DNA of 64,000 bases from Podospora bellae-mahoneyi (GCF_035222275.1 NW_026946359.1:1240001-1304000); one strand, 5' to 3'. Positions 29,856-40,539 are shown, counted from the first letter of the stretch. The notes: generated by a model not told the origin, from the sequence alone. Translations and numbers: made by a program.

Positions 29856-32801
29856 ATGGGTCCCGACGTAGCCTTCACGAAGCATCCCAATGGATCAGTC
29901 TCGTCTTTGGCCCGGGCAAAGATGCAAGCCGCCCACCAATTTTTACCTCCCCCCGTCGAACAGGTCCAGAGATACCACACCAAGAACCTACCTCCGCCTC
30001 CCCCAGATAGGAGACTATCATCAGTATCTGTTCTTAGCAGGGAAATGAATGTGGCATTTGCGGGTACCGAAGATATGCTTTCACTCGACACTGACCAACG
30101 CGAGGTATTAGAGAAACAGGAGCAGGAGGGTAATCAACAAGAAATGCCAGCTCACACCCACATTTCCATTCCGACTCGTGCATCTGACGATGTCATCTCG
30201 CCTCAGCCAAAATCGGCGCTTCCTAAGTTATGGAAGATGACGGGGCATAATTTCTTCCGTACCTCAGCATCAAGAGAAGGGTCTATCGACTCAACACACC
30301 ACATGACCGCATACGTGTCTTGTAACAGGTCAAATACCCAGATCGCTCCCGAAGAAGTGGAGCTACGCCGAAAACTACATGAATACGAGCATGCCGGGAC
30401 AGTAGGACCAAAGAACTCACTGACAGAGCCATGGCTGCCCTCTCCATCGAGCGATCAGTCGGTGACCTCTCCTCTGCAGAAGGATGTCAGTCGAGAGCCA
30501 GTCACAGCTATCTCTGACACAGCTTTGATGGACATCAACACCGCATTGCGAACATTAGAACCCGAGGAAAGGCGCCCTTCTAATGCGTCTTCCCTCAACC
30601 CTCCAGGGAGTAGACTGGGTTCGACTCCACATGCATCTTCTCCTACTTCACACATTGTTCGATGCAACAAACCTGACTTCCCTCGAGAGAAGAAGGCGGC
30701 CCCGGGACCCTCACCGTTGAAGAAGACGCCACGATCCGCCGTGCATGATGATCATGCTTGGTCTCGAGGCTACCGCATACCGGATTCAGACGAGCACAGG
30801 TCCAGCCACGACATGTATCATGAAGCAGCTGTGGAAATGGTGTCCAAAACACCCCCTAACTCTCCTGCTCATATCTCTTCGACAGCGAGCTCGTCGAAGC
30901 ACATACCGCTTGAGCAAATCATCAAGGGCATCCAATTGACCGAGATGAACACAGCAGATGCAGGGAACGCAAGCAGCGAGCCAAGTAGCTGGTATGGTAG
31001 CAGCCACCACTCGACCAAACCTTTACTAGCTTCTTCCCCTCGGCCGCCTCCTTCTTCATACCATTACCATCAGTCCCCGCGTGAAGGCCAGCAGCTGCAA
31101 AACATACGCCGTCCCTCGGGGAGCAGCGCTTTTAGCGCCCTAAGTGCCACAAGCGCCCCCCAGAGGCACCTCCAGCCTGGCGACCGGTCTGTCATGGCGA
31201 GTACTAGCACCTTTGGCGGCCCTTCCCATTTCCATATCCACCCTCCCTCCTCTTCCCACTCGCGCAAACCATCGCGGAGTTCCCCATCACCCTCTCCATC
31301 TCAAAAGCCTTCCCCGCCCGGCTACAACGGTAATAGGCTTGGTGACCTTGACGGGGAAGTCCACGCAGACGGGAATTCAAGTATGGGCTGCCGAGGCAGA
31401 CGAACTTGCAGCATCTCGAGGACGCAGGGCACTCGGTCGATACCTATATCAAGAACAGGAAGTGACGTTGTCACTCAGACCGTCAGCATCGATGCCAAGT
31501 CACACGATGCTTGGTCGAGCCATTTCTCCCCTTCCCCCACGTCCCCGAAAAGGTACAGCTCCATCCTCAGCAAAGTCTTCAGGCGCTCTACAGGCGTTTA
31601 TCCAGTAACACCTCTTCGATCTCCTTCTAAGCAGAAAGGACCATACAACCTGATGTTAGAATCGGCACAGCAGCGGCGAGCCCTACACCAGATCCAACAT
31701 CAGTTCGGATCAGACGTGAAGCCCACCACCCCCACAAAACCAAATCATTTATCTTTCTCGCAACTTGTCAGTAAGGCAGGAGCTGCTGCCACGGCTCCAT
31801 TCAAAACCCCCGAAGAAAGGAGACGCTCCAAACTCAAAAACAAGATCAGAGTCTATGGCGACGAGGGTCAGCTCTTGGGCCAGGAGGAAGGTGCCACACC
31901 ATTCAAGCACAAGACTGAGGCTGCCAACAACGAAACTCCATCCGCAAGGGCGTCAAAACATTCGATGCTTGCTGGATATGACAGGACAAAGTCAGCCCAC
32001 GAGTTGATGGGTGAAGGAACGCTTATTCCGCCAAACGACAGCCAAATCTGGATGGGCCCAGGAGTGGCAACTTATGTTCACGGGACGTCTGTTTCTTCAA
32101 CTCCAAGATTAGTCTCAACCCCCAGCGGCACCCCAGATGTGACGTCTGCCCGGCTCTCGGCGGCAAATACAGCTACCGCGTCTGGTACTGACTCCAACTC
32201 AGTCTGGTCCCGAGCCCCGACATTATCAGCAACAGGGACGCCAACGAGAACAATATTTGGTAGCATTGCCTCCCCTCCTCCTCCCCCTCCCGCTACTGCA
32301 ACAAGGCGCAACACTTCCTCCCCTCCGGCGAGGTATCGCAAGACCCCAGCAGGAGGAAGCGATTCTTCTCACAGTCATAGCCGCAGTCCGGCTGTCGGGC
32401 CTAGGCTAGGTGCTACTGCGACGGAAAGTCGATATAACCCTGCAGCTTCTCTACCGCTACCGCCGGTGCATGTCCCACCGCCGTTTGTGCCCAGGTCTTT
32501 TACAGCACAAGTGTCGGTGCTGGATAACCCGCTCAAGCAAACCAGGGGTACCAACCCGAGGCCAACGCCTAGTCCTAAACCTTCGAACGCAACACGATCA
32601 GAGATTGAAATTCCTGGGTACACCACTTTGCTTGCTGACGGAGCGGCGTATGGAGGGTCGAGAACGGGGGCGGTGGGGTTGGGTATTCTTGTTCCTTGGA
32701 GGACTAAGAGTGTCATTGAGCGGGAGGAGAGGGAGAAGACAGAGGGACAGAAGAAGAAGGAGGAGGGCATGGAGGTAGAGGGGGTGAGGAATGTTTTGTA
32801 G
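29856..32801 (+). CDS. Large Ser/Pro-rich disordered protein, function unknown
   Basis: Unspliced frame from ATG 29856, 981 aa. Very rich in Ser, Pro, Thr and Arg with basic patches; no membrane segment or known domain seen. Less disordered, probably conserved stretches are RRKLHEYEHAGTVGPKN, KRYSSILSKVFRRSTGVY, LMLESAQQRRALHQIQHQF and EERRRSKLKNKIRVYGDEG, the last two helix-prone. An ATG at 29776 offers a seven-codon exon (MSLVSEN) that could splice by a weak 47-bp intron (29797-29843) into the same frame, giving MSLVSENEPPIMGPDV. Without that splice, the 29776 ATG is an upstream ORF overlapping the main start. The composition suggests a cytoskeleton- or signalling-linked scaffold, but that is a guess. 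Confidence 0.8.
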   Translation: MGPDVAFTKHPNGSVSSLARAKMQAAHQFLPPPVEQVQRYHTKNLPPPPPDRRLSSVSVLSREMNVAFAGTEDMLSLDTDQREVLEKQEQEGNQQEMPAHTHISIPTRASDDVISPQPKSALPKLWKMTGHNFFRTSASREGSIDSTHHMTAYVSCNRSNTQIAPEEVELRRKLHEYEHAGTVGPKNSLTEPWLPSPSSDQSVTSPLQKDVSREPVTAISDTALMDINTALRTLEPEERRPSNASSLNPPGSRLGSTPHASSPTSHIVRCNKPDFPREKKAAPGPSPLKKTPRSAVHDDHAWSRGYRIPDSDEHRSSHDMYHEAAVEMVSKTPPNSPAHISSTASSSKHIPLEQIIKGIQLTEMNTADAGNASSEPSSWYGSSHHSTKPLLASSPRPPPSSYHYHQSPREGQQLQNIRRPSGSSAFSALSATSAPQRHLQPGDRSVMASTSTFGGPSHFHIHPPSSSHSRKPSRSSPSPSPSQKPSPPGYNGNRLGDLDGEVHADGNSSMGCRGRRTCSISRTQGTRSIPISRTGSDVVTQTVSIDAKSHDAWSSHFSPSPTSPKRYSSILSKVFRRSTGVYPVTPLRSPSKQKGPYNLMLESAQQRRALHQIQHQFGSDVKPTTPTKPNHLSFSQLVSKAGAAATAPFKTPEERRRSKLKNKIRVYGDEGQLLGQEEGATPFKHKTEAANNETPSARASKHSMLAGYDRTKSAHELMGEGTLIPPNDSQIWMGPGVATYVHGTSVSSTPRLVSTPSGTPDVTSARLSAANTATASGTDSNSVWSRAPTLSATGTPTRTIFGSIASPPPPPPATATRRNTSSPPARYRKTPAGGSDSSHSHSRSPAVGPRLGATATESRYNPAASLPLPPVHVPPPFVPRSFTAQVSVLDNPLKQTRGTNPRPTPSPKPSNATRSEIEIPGYTTLLADGAAYGGSRTGAVGLGILVPWRTKSVIEREEREKTEGQKKKEEGMEVEGVRNVL

Positions 32802-33820
32802 AAGGGGTGTTGAAACGGCTGGTGTTTTGGGTATTGAGATTTATGGGTAGATGTGGTTACATGAGATTTTGGGGATGGTAAACGTAGTGTTGGTTTGGGG
32901 GCATTGGTAGACGAGGGGGAGTGTATTGTGATTATACTGGGTGGTGTACATGGATTCAAATTTATAGGTTGATGGGTTGAAGTGCGGTTAATGGTGGTTT
33001 GCTTCCTGGGTTAGTCTATCTTCTTACTTGGGAAGGAGCGGGCTCGAGAGGGATAGCTCCTTCCATGTTGCTCCGTGACTGCCGTCTCGAGTCTTTACAT
33101 GTTGTGTTGCTCCTTCCTCGAGAACAACTGAACCATGGTATATATATTAGTTTATACATACACCCCTCAACAAGGAACAGTGGCTCCTGGCCAATGGTCA
33201 AGTGGTAAGCCTGCTGGCTGGCAGGAAAGTTGCCCCAAAAACCCTCCCAGGGTTCCTGTCCATCTGTGACAGAGCCTCTCCTGTTCAAATCCTCGCAAAA
33301 CCCACGGTTTTCGGCGCTGAACACCACAATCAAATAAAGTGTGGATGCCCAGCGAGCTTTTTGATTTTGACTTGATAATGATAATGTCGTTCGACCGTCT
33401 TTTTTTCCCGTTCTTCCATCTAGAATACCGTTGATGTTTGGACTCGAAATGCATGTATTTCCAGGTCAACATTCACGTCACCCCCCACTCTTTCTTCATC
33501 AACAAAAAGTTACCCCACATTCCCCATCCCCTTTCCCCCTTCGACAACACCCAACCCTTCCAGAACACCGGCCGGCCGAGGTCCACCTATGACAAGCACT
33601 CCTCCGGCTTTTGACTCCCGGAACCCGCCCCGCATTTGCATTTCCCCAGTCTAGTCAAGTACCAGCAACTTTGCCATGTGCATTTCCTACCTTATGCAGT
33701 ACACTCCAGAGTGCAGTGCACCGCCTTATCCGACCGAGCCTTACGCTTATCCAGCCACCTCCCCCTCACTACTCACCCCCCTTTTAACCTACCAACTAAC
33801 CTAAGCTTTGGCCCCAGAAA
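32802..33820. other. Spacer between the disordered protein gene and the Nudix gene
   Basis: 1.02 kb. Left half is the 3' side of the upstream gene, right half (CT- and CA-rich from 33470) the Nudix promoter. It contains box A- and box B-like words at 33198-33214 and 33284-33293 that do not fold as a tRNA (see rejected items). Confidence 0.5.
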
Positions 33821-35230
33821 ATGACCAGCACGTTGATGGTCTCTGAGCCTCATCAGTCAGATCAACAAGACCCTCAACAACAAGAAGAAGAAGATCTCAT
33901 TTCTACTCCAGCCCAACCAGGCCAGGAAGAAACAAAGACGGTAGTTCAGGGGCTGCAGGATTCACCGAGTTTGAGTACCACCGCTTTAGATACTCAACAG
34001 GAGGAAAGTGAGAGGGAGGAAGACGAGGGGTCGTATTACTGGAAAAGGGAGACCATGGCTCCGTTGAATGCTGTTTCTGCTGTGAGTTGAACTTTGGGGT
34101 CAATGAGTGAAATGAGATAGATGGTGACTGATGTCTGGGATGGCAGGCGGCGGTTGCGAGGCTGAGGGCGTTCAAGCCGCCTCCTTTTCCGTTGTGGGAT
34201 CGGTTGCCTGTCAGTAGACGGGCGGCGGTGTTGTTGCTGTTGTATGCGGACCGGAAGGGGGATTTGAGGGTGGTGATAACGATGAGGGCGGCGACGTTGA
34301 GGAGTTTTTCTGGTGGGTTGCTGTGAGATGGTACTACATAGAATGTGTGGTTGACTTCTATGTACCAGGTCATGCAGCATTGCCAGGTGGAAAGGCGGAC
34401 ACCATCCGCGAGACACCCTGTAACCACTCCCCCATCGTCTCACCACCCTGAACAACTACTGACCACTGCGAAAAGACCAAATCGCCCGCCGCGAAGCCTA
34501 CGAGGAAATCGGCCTCCCCCTCGACAACACCCACCTCCCCCCACCCTTCACAATCGAACACCTCTGCTACCTCCCCGCCAACCTCGCCCGCACCGAGCTC
34601 GTCGTCCGCCCCGTCGTCGCCCTCCTGCACACCTCCCCCCCTTCCTCCACCGCCACCTCCCCCCAGTCAAACCCTGTCTCCCCGCAGCCCGACCCAACAA
34701 TCACTGCTGAAGACTCCCTAATCCCGCGACTCGACGCCAAAGAAGTCGCCGCCGTGTTCTCCGCCCCGTTTCACAACTTCCTCAGGTCAACCGATGAACC
34801 TGGTCACGAAAAGGTAGAAGGGGAGTGGTATAATGGCTCCTGGACGGAATGGCACGAGGAGCCCTGGCGGATGCACTTTTTTTATGTCCCGGTCACTAAC
34901 CAGAGGGTTACTAAACCTAAAATTCGTGAGGGAGGTTTGGCATCACTGGCTGAAGATCACAGCCCTGATGAGGAGCCAGTGGAAGAGGAAAAGCGGTACA
35001 AAGTCTGGGGGATGACCGCTCGGATTCTGGTGGATGCGGCCACGATTGCGTATGGGGAGAAGCCAGAGTTTGAGCATAACAGTCATTTTGGAGATGAGAG
35101 GATCATTGAGGGATTGGAAAGGTTGGGGAGGCTGGGGGAGAAGAAGAGACGGGGGAGTACAGTCACCAAAGAGGATGTGAAGAAGGCGGGGGAGATTATG
35201 ACCAAGAAGGAGGAAGGCAGTAAGATGTGA
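33821..35230 (+). CDS. Nudix hydrolase, coenzyme A diphosphatase type (Pcd1-like)
   Basis: Model: join(33821..34081,34147..34312,34369..34419,34476..35230), 410 aa, introns of 65, 56 and 56 bp. The splices rebuild FSGHAALPGGKADTIRE then TPYQIARREAYEEIGLP, a full Nudix box (Gly150, Glu157, REAYEEIG at 165-172). The LPGGK lead-in and the UPF0035-like spacing match the CoA-diphosphatase branch (yeast Pcd1, human NUDT7/8). Family knowledge: these enzymes cut CoA and oxidised CoA to 4'-phosphopantetheine and 3',5'-ADP, in yeast in peroxisomes. Here the end is EGSKM, which is not a standard PTS1, so location is open. The first 100 residues are an acidic Gln-rich extension. Convergent with the copper transporter, 94 bp apart. 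Confidence 0.92.
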
Positions 35231-35324
35231 GATGATTGTTTTGGGTATGATCATGAAATGGTCTATTCTTTTGGGCGTGAGACAGGTGTGGATCACATGA
35301 GACTAGATTACACAGTAGAAATCG

Positions 35325-36085
35325 TTAATGGCAGGCTGTCTCCTTTGCTACGGTGGTCTGGCCGCCAAACAAGAGGTATCCGAGGCCGGCGCCAAAGGAG
35401 CAGGCGAGCATGACCCAGCCGTTGTAAGTCATGAAGATGAGCCTTATATCTTGTCAGGTTGCTATCTTGAGTACATTTACGAAAAGATACTCACATGATC
35501 ATAAAAGCATAAAAGTTCTGCACCGCATACAAGACACTCTTGATGATGTGCGCCCGCTTGGTGACCTCGTCTCTGTTCTGGCCTGTAATCACAGCACCAA
35601 AGAAGGGGTCTGTCTCAGCATCTTGTTCATGATCTTCATCGTCTTGATATAGAGACTCGATTTCTCCTTGGAACCAAAGGAAAAACACATCGTCTCAGCC
35701 TATGGAATATTTGGGGAAGAGTATGAAGAATGACTTACGAGGGACGGAGTTGGCCCGTCTGGTGACTGCGGCTTCATAGCGACGGATGGCTTCACGGAGG
35801 GCTTCGTAGCCGGCGCCGAGGGCGACGATGGCGAGGAGGGAGACGAAGAGGGAAAAGTTGGAGGAGATGTGCCATTGGCGGAAGACAATGCAGAGGTTGT
35901 TGGTATCCCAGGTGAAGAGCATCTTTTTCTCATATCAGTATCATGTTTTGATGAGAGGGATGAGGAAAAGGACTCACGTTCATGTTGCACATGTTTTGGC
36001 CATCACCGCCGTGATCACCGTGGCCCATGTGAGCCGAGTGGTCCATCATTTCGTGATGGGAGTGGTCGTGGTGAGAGTGATCCAT
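35325..36085 (-). CDS. Ctr-type copper transporter
   Basis: Model: complement(join(35325..35442,35495..35666,35739..35922,35978..36085)), 193 aa, introns of 52, 72 and 55 bp. Exon 1 is a His/Met-rich metal-binding tail (MDHSHHDHSHHEMMDHS) ending in CNMN. The first span follows around FSLFVSLLAIVALGAGYEAL; a cytosolic loop with acidic residues comes next. Spans two and three include FYAFMIMLIFMTYNGW (MxxxM motif) and SFGAGLGYLLFG (GxxxG motif). Family knowledge: trimeric Ctr proteins move Cu(I) across plasma or vacuolar membrane; the short single His/Met cluster suggests the Ctr2/vacuolar or low-affinity type. The 72-bp intron uses an internal AG because the nearer one (39 bp) puts a stop in frame. 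Confidence 0.92.
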
Positions 36086-36704
36086 TTTCGCGTTTACTTT
36101 GTGAGTGAAAAAGACGGAACAAATGAGAATCGTGAGAGAGAAGTGAGGAACTGAGATTATGGTGAAGAAGTTCTCACTCGGGGTTCAAGTTGCGCATGAA
36201 ATCTGTCCCAACGTTGGGAACGAGACGCGAACAGGGGTCCGTGGATCCATGCACGGGGGCCCCACTTTTGATAATCAGCTCTGGGGAAGGGCGACTCGGC
36301 ATTGTCTCGGGGCCGCGGGGCAGGAGCTTGGAAAGGATTGATGGCGGGGTTGGTCTGGGTTGATGACGGAGGGAATTTGAGAAGGGAGACATATTTCTAA
36401 AATATTAAGAACTAAGATCATCATCAAACATACAGGCTTTACAGTTGTGACGCTGTACACCTAAGCCTCTCGGCATTGACAGGTGGGTGACCACCGAGCT
36501 TCAAGATCTCCAGGGTGAAGCTCTCATCTGATCTCATGAGCACTGAGCAAAGCTCCCGATGATACCCGCATCGCTTTGCTGAATGACAAGTCTTCATATT
36601 CGCTCACTCACCCGTCCCGGACTATCACATCTCCAAGTCCATCTCATACCTTTAGCTGCTCTCATTAACCTTGTTCTCACAGATCCAAACAAACGCTCAT
36701 CGAA
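36086..36704. other. Divergent promoter, copper transporter / bna1
   Basis: 619 bp between the start codons of the copper transporter (-) and bna1 (+). I do not see a clear copper-response element or TATA box by eye. The 100 bp before bna1 are CA-rich, as in many fungal leaders. Confidence 0.45.
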
Positions 36705-37318
36705 ATGCTCACCCAACCCATCAACCTGCCAAAATGGTTCAATCTCCAATATCACCACTTTGATCTCTAACCAAACTAACACACACCCCCAGGCTTGAAG
36801 AAAACTCCCACCTCCTCAAACCCCCCATCAACAACTACTGCGTCTACAACGAAGGCTTCACCGTCATGATCGTCGGCGGCCCCAACGCCCGCACCGACTA
36901 CCACATCAACCAAACCCCCGAATGGTTTTACCAGCACCGTGGCGCCATGCTCCTCAAGATCGTCGACCCCACCGACAACAACACCTTCAAGGACATCATC
37001 ATCCGCCAAGGCGACATGTTCCTCCTCCCGCCCAACACTCCCCACAACCCCGTCCGCTTCGCCGACACCGTCGGCATCGTCCTCGAGCAAAAGCGTCCAG
37101 AGGGAAGCATCGACCGGATGAGGTGGTACTGCCAGTCATGCAAGGAGATTGTCCACGAGGCGAGCTTTCACTGCACCGATTTGGGGACGCAGATCAAAGC
37201 TGCGGTGGAGGCTTTCAAGGAAGACGAAGAGAAGAGGACGTGTAAAAAGTGTGGGGAGGTGGCGGCGTGGAAGCCCGCCGAGGGTAGTCTGAAGGATCCT
37301 AATTTGGAGGAGGCTTGA
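36705..37318 (+). CDS. bna1: 3-hydroxyanthranilate 3,4-dioxygenase
   Basis: Model: join(36705..36736,36793..37318), 185 aa. Exon 1 encodes [10 protein letters not shown] and the first two bases of Trp; the donor is the weak GTTCAA, but the 56-bp intron is required because the unspliced frame stops. Iron ligands His48 and Glu54 ([10 protein letters not shown]) and His95 (PPNTPHNP) are visible. The C-terminus holds two CxxC pairs (WYCQSC and RTCKKCGE) forming the rubredoxin-like zinc site of the fungal/bacterial enzyme. Family knowledge: it opens the ring of 3-hydroxyanthranilate in the kynurenine route to NAD. Length is normal. Convergent with the FAHD1-like gene, 93 bp apart. Confidence 0.95.
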
Positions 37319-37411
37319 TTTTTTGGTGTATATTTACTTTTCTACTTGGAGGTTTCTAGCGGTGTATATGCAAAAAATCATCTGTTTTGGATACATGGAA
37401 AAAAAAACATT

Positions 37412-38266
37412 TTACGTCTCGCCGTACTGGTAAGCACCAGTTGACTCCTCCACCTGAACCTCAATCTTGGCCTCCTCGAGCTCCTTGCCATTGATTCTGA
37501 TACCAGCCTTCATGACGTCGCCGGGAACGACCGGGCCGACGCCCTTGGGGGTGCCAGTGAGGATGATGTCGCCTGGGTTGAGGGTCATGACCTTGGAGAT
37601 GTCGCCGAGGATCTTGGGGATGCGGAAGAGCATCAGCTCGGTCGAGTCCTGCTGCTGGACCTTGTCGTTGACGGTGAGGTAGAGCTCGATGTTATGGGGG
37701 TCGGGAATGGCCGACTTGTTGATGACGTTGCTGACGGGGAGGAAGGTGTCGAAGCCCTTGCAGATGTCCCAGGGGAGGCCCTTCTTCTTGGCTTCGTTTT
37801 GGACGTTGCGGGCGGTCATGTCGATGCTGAGGGCGTAGCCTTTTTTATCATGTGTTAGTTCGATGGGAAGGGAAGCGCAGATGAGACGAGAACTGACTGT
37901 CAATGGCGTCGAGAGCGGCCTTGTTGTCATTCTCATCAAAGTCTCTGATGCGCTTGCCGAGGACAAGGGCGAGCTCGACTTCGTAGTGAAGGTCAACACC
38001 CTTGGGGCGGACGACCGGACCCTCCCCGGGGGCCAAGATGGAGGAAGAAGGCTTCAGAAAAAAGAAGGGTTGCTTGGGGCGGGTGTTGTTGAGTTCAGCA
38101 ATGTGGTCCCTGTTCAAGCTAGCTTTAGTACTCCTGTTACAAGGTAGGCATGAGGGAGCACACACGCATAGTTGCGGCCAATGCACACGACTTTGCCAGC
38201 CTTCTTGAGCGACGCCATTGTGGTTGCGTTTGTGGCCGTAGCCAAACCTCTCCGGAAGATCATCAT
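37412..38266 (-). CDS. FAHD1-like acylpyruvase (fumarylacetoacetate hydrolase family)
   Basis: Model: complement(join(37412..37839,37898..38109,38166..38266)), introns of 58 and 56 bp. From the ATG at 38266 the protein is 246 aa and starts MMIFRRGLATATNATT, a typical Arg/Ala/Thr mitochondrial leader; from the ATG at 38218 it is 230 aa and starts MASLKKAGKVVCIGRNYA. Family motifs: FFFLKPSSS, LHYEVELALVLGKR (acidic metal ligands), GYALSIDMTARNVQ, KGFDTFLPVS and LNPGDIILTGTPKGVG. Family knowledge: FAHD1 proteins cleave acylpyruvates and decarboxylate oxaloacetate, mostly in mitochondria. Intron 2 leaves Ser where the family often has Gly (DSYALS). Three CCAAT boxes lie 135-170 bp upstream. Confidence 0.92.
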
Positions 38267-39785
38267 CTTCTCTCTTTCTTTTCCCCGCTGGAGATAACCG
38301 GTCTTTATATGCAATCCAAGGTGTCTGTATGGTAACCCCCCTCTGCAGAGTACCTGCCAAAGTGAGAGATCCCGTCTTATGATGTGAGCTCGGTTCGGGT
38401 CAATTGGTCAATTGGCTGAGGTTGGAGTAACCAATCCCAACGACAGCATGGAAGCACCGGAAGGATGCCGACCCCGGTTGGGAAAAGAGTGGTGAGGGAT
38501 TGCTTACGGTGACAACTTCACACCTGCTGTGACTGGGTGAATACCGAGGAAGGATGATATCTTGCTATTGCGATATAAGCTACTCTCTAAAACCCTAGTC
38601 TGACTTTGCTTCAATCGAGAAGTTCATGCTTCAATTGAAGGAATAGTGGAGATGTGGAGCTGGGTAGCAACAACAGCTAGCCATTGCTCGCTGTTCAATG
38701 TCATCCTCGAGCCCATCTGCAACTGCGACATCGCTTTGCTTCTAAATCGAGGCACAGGGTCTCGAATCGGTGAAGAGAAGGACCGGAGTAGTTTAAGTGT
38801 CTCTCGGGCATAATTTCTCACACTCTGAACTTCGACTTGAAACTGTACGACACATACACGGCACCAAAGTATGATGAGACCAGTGTTGGGCCGGGTGGAG
38901 GTCAAGATCATGACAAGAGAGCTCTGAAAGCACAGATCTCAAACACAGTGAGTAACTCGCCCCTGCCACGGCCCGGCTCAGCCTGGCCATCTGGACACAA
39001 AGAACTCATTGTCGGCCTTAGCATTTGCCGACGTACATTCGCAGTCGAGGCCATAAAACCCACGTGGGAGTGGTGTTGGATCGTTGTGGAAGGGGCGGAA
39101 ACGGGCTTGGACGGCATATTCTCGCCCTGTTCATCATCAAAGAGATAACGATCAGCCAATGGCTGCCATTGGCATCTTTCCCATCGTTAAGAAGATCGTA
39201 ACAGAAGGCGACGAGATGCCGTGATATGTCTTGCAGGGTCAAAGTGCGGGGGACCCCACGCAAGAAGACAAATGGAATTTGCCGACCCCTGTTCGGATCA
39301 CAGGGGACCGGGACCCCACCAATCTTCAGTGGACAAAGCCAAAGCTTAGCACTGGGGTCAGTGCTGGCCTGCATCCCCAGCGACTCAGCCTGCTGGGTGA
39401 ACAAGAGCAACCAGCCCGGGCCGTTTTGAGATACGTAGCCCCTCTCCCTCCCATCTTTCCAGCCAGCTTCACTTCATTAGCAACCAGCTGGTAACTGGTG
39501 AGAGCATAAAAACTGCGGCTTCTCTCTTTCGCCTCACCCGGAAAATCTCGGTTTGTGACACCACACACACCCGTGAAGCAGGATTTCGACATTGAGAATA
39601 GGCCACGGAATCCACAGCAAAGACGTCACGGGCTGCACTCTTCGACCTCACGGCGGCCACCACCGGCCCTTTGACAGCCATCAAGACAAAGCAGTCTCAT
39701 TGCCTTTCCCCTTGCGCCTTTTGCATTTTTACACGCTCCAGAAACAACACCAGAGTTATCACCGCTTTCGGAGACAGTATTCGCC
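38267..39785. other. Divergent intergenic region, FAHD1-like gene / unknown gene
   Basis: 1.5 kb with both promoters. It holds the CCAAT cluster near 38401-38435. Short open frames show no recognisable protein. Near 39200-39330, GGGACCCC-type palindromic words occur twice. Nothing else supported. Confidence 0.45.
38401..38435 (-). promoter_or_regulatory. CCAAT-box cluster upstream of the FAHD1-like gene
   Basis: Two tandem CAATTGGT-type units (ATTGG, i.e. CCAAT on the gene's strand) at 38401-38415 and a CCAAT on the plus strand at 38431-38435. CCAAT boxes at this distance are usual binding sites for the Hap2/3/5 complex, which controls mitochondrial and respiratory genes. Use here is inference. 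Confidence 0.45.
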
Positions 39786-40539
39786 ATGGAGAGCATTCAA
39801 CTGGCACAGATGCTAGCTGACCTTAGCGACCTAAATGCAGCTGTACGTATATATACGCCATGCCCACGGACGCGCTCTGTCAAAAGACATGAGAACCTTG
39901 CTAAAATTTTGCCACAGCAGGAAGCTTCGGCCGCTGTGGCTTTGGTCAACGCCAACAAGAACCTCAACCAGCCTACCACCACTGCCCCTTCCGACGCCAG
40001 CCAACCCTCTGATTTGGTACGGCCACCGATCCGCCCGGGTCAGCGCAATCACCAGCGCACCGGTTCCGCCGGCTCTCTGGGTTCTTCTTCTTTCCTTTCC
40101 CGTACCGCCTCGCCGGCCAAGTTTGATAAATACGGTCGTCGCATTCTTACACCACCCAACACACGAGCCAACTCCTCGTATGGATCAATACCGGGAACCC
40201 CTCGTGGAGAGGTGAGCAGTATTCCTTGCCGTCGCTCAAGGCTTGGTGTTTGTCTCCATCACACTTCGGTCCCGATGCTAAAAAAGTTGTACTTTTGAAC
40301 CACAGCAGATAAGCGACGACGATGTCGACCGAGCCGGCTCACTCATGGCCTTGTACGAGATCCGCGCGAAGTTGAAGGACCAAGATAATCGAAGCTTGCT
40401 CAAGCTTAGGGAGAAGATCACGTCGTTGCAGCATGCGAGACAACAACAGGAGAGACTTGAGAAGGGGCCTACTTCGCTAACAGGGTTCGCTGGCGAAACC
40501 GCCAACAAGTCAAGATACAGTTATCCCAAACACTCATGA
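39786..40539 (+). CDS. Conserved-looking small protein with C-terminal helix, unrecognised
   Basis: Model: join(39786..39842,39918..40211,40306..40539), 194 aa, or 192 if both downstream acceptors are used. Start MESIQLAQMLADLSDLNAA is helix-like; the middle is Ser/Pro/Thr-rich with FDKYGRRILTPPNTRA; the C-terminal part (LMALYEIRAKLKDQDN, LLKLREKITSLQHARQQQ) is a probable coiled coil. Both introns end in CACAGCAG, so each offers two acceptors three bases apart that add or drop one Gln. Intron 1 (75 or 78 bp) is a multiple of three and stop-free, so its retention would insert 25-26 residues. I do not recognise the family; the codon pattern and splice signals say it is real. Confidence 0.75.

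Noticed and set aside
31144-31608. Second open frame inside the 981-residue protein gene (with EADELAASRGRRALGRY)
   Set aside because: It is overlapped by the longer continuous frame and has no own start context. A hidden frame change in the main gene is possible but not supported enough to call.
33186-33310. tRNA-like words: A-box-like TGGTCAAGTGG (about 33198-33214) and B-box-like GTTCAAATCC (33284-33293)
   Set aside because: Acceptor, D and T stems do not pair and the anticodon loop has six bases. It may be a chance match or a very old tRNA-derived remnant; I do not call a tRNA.
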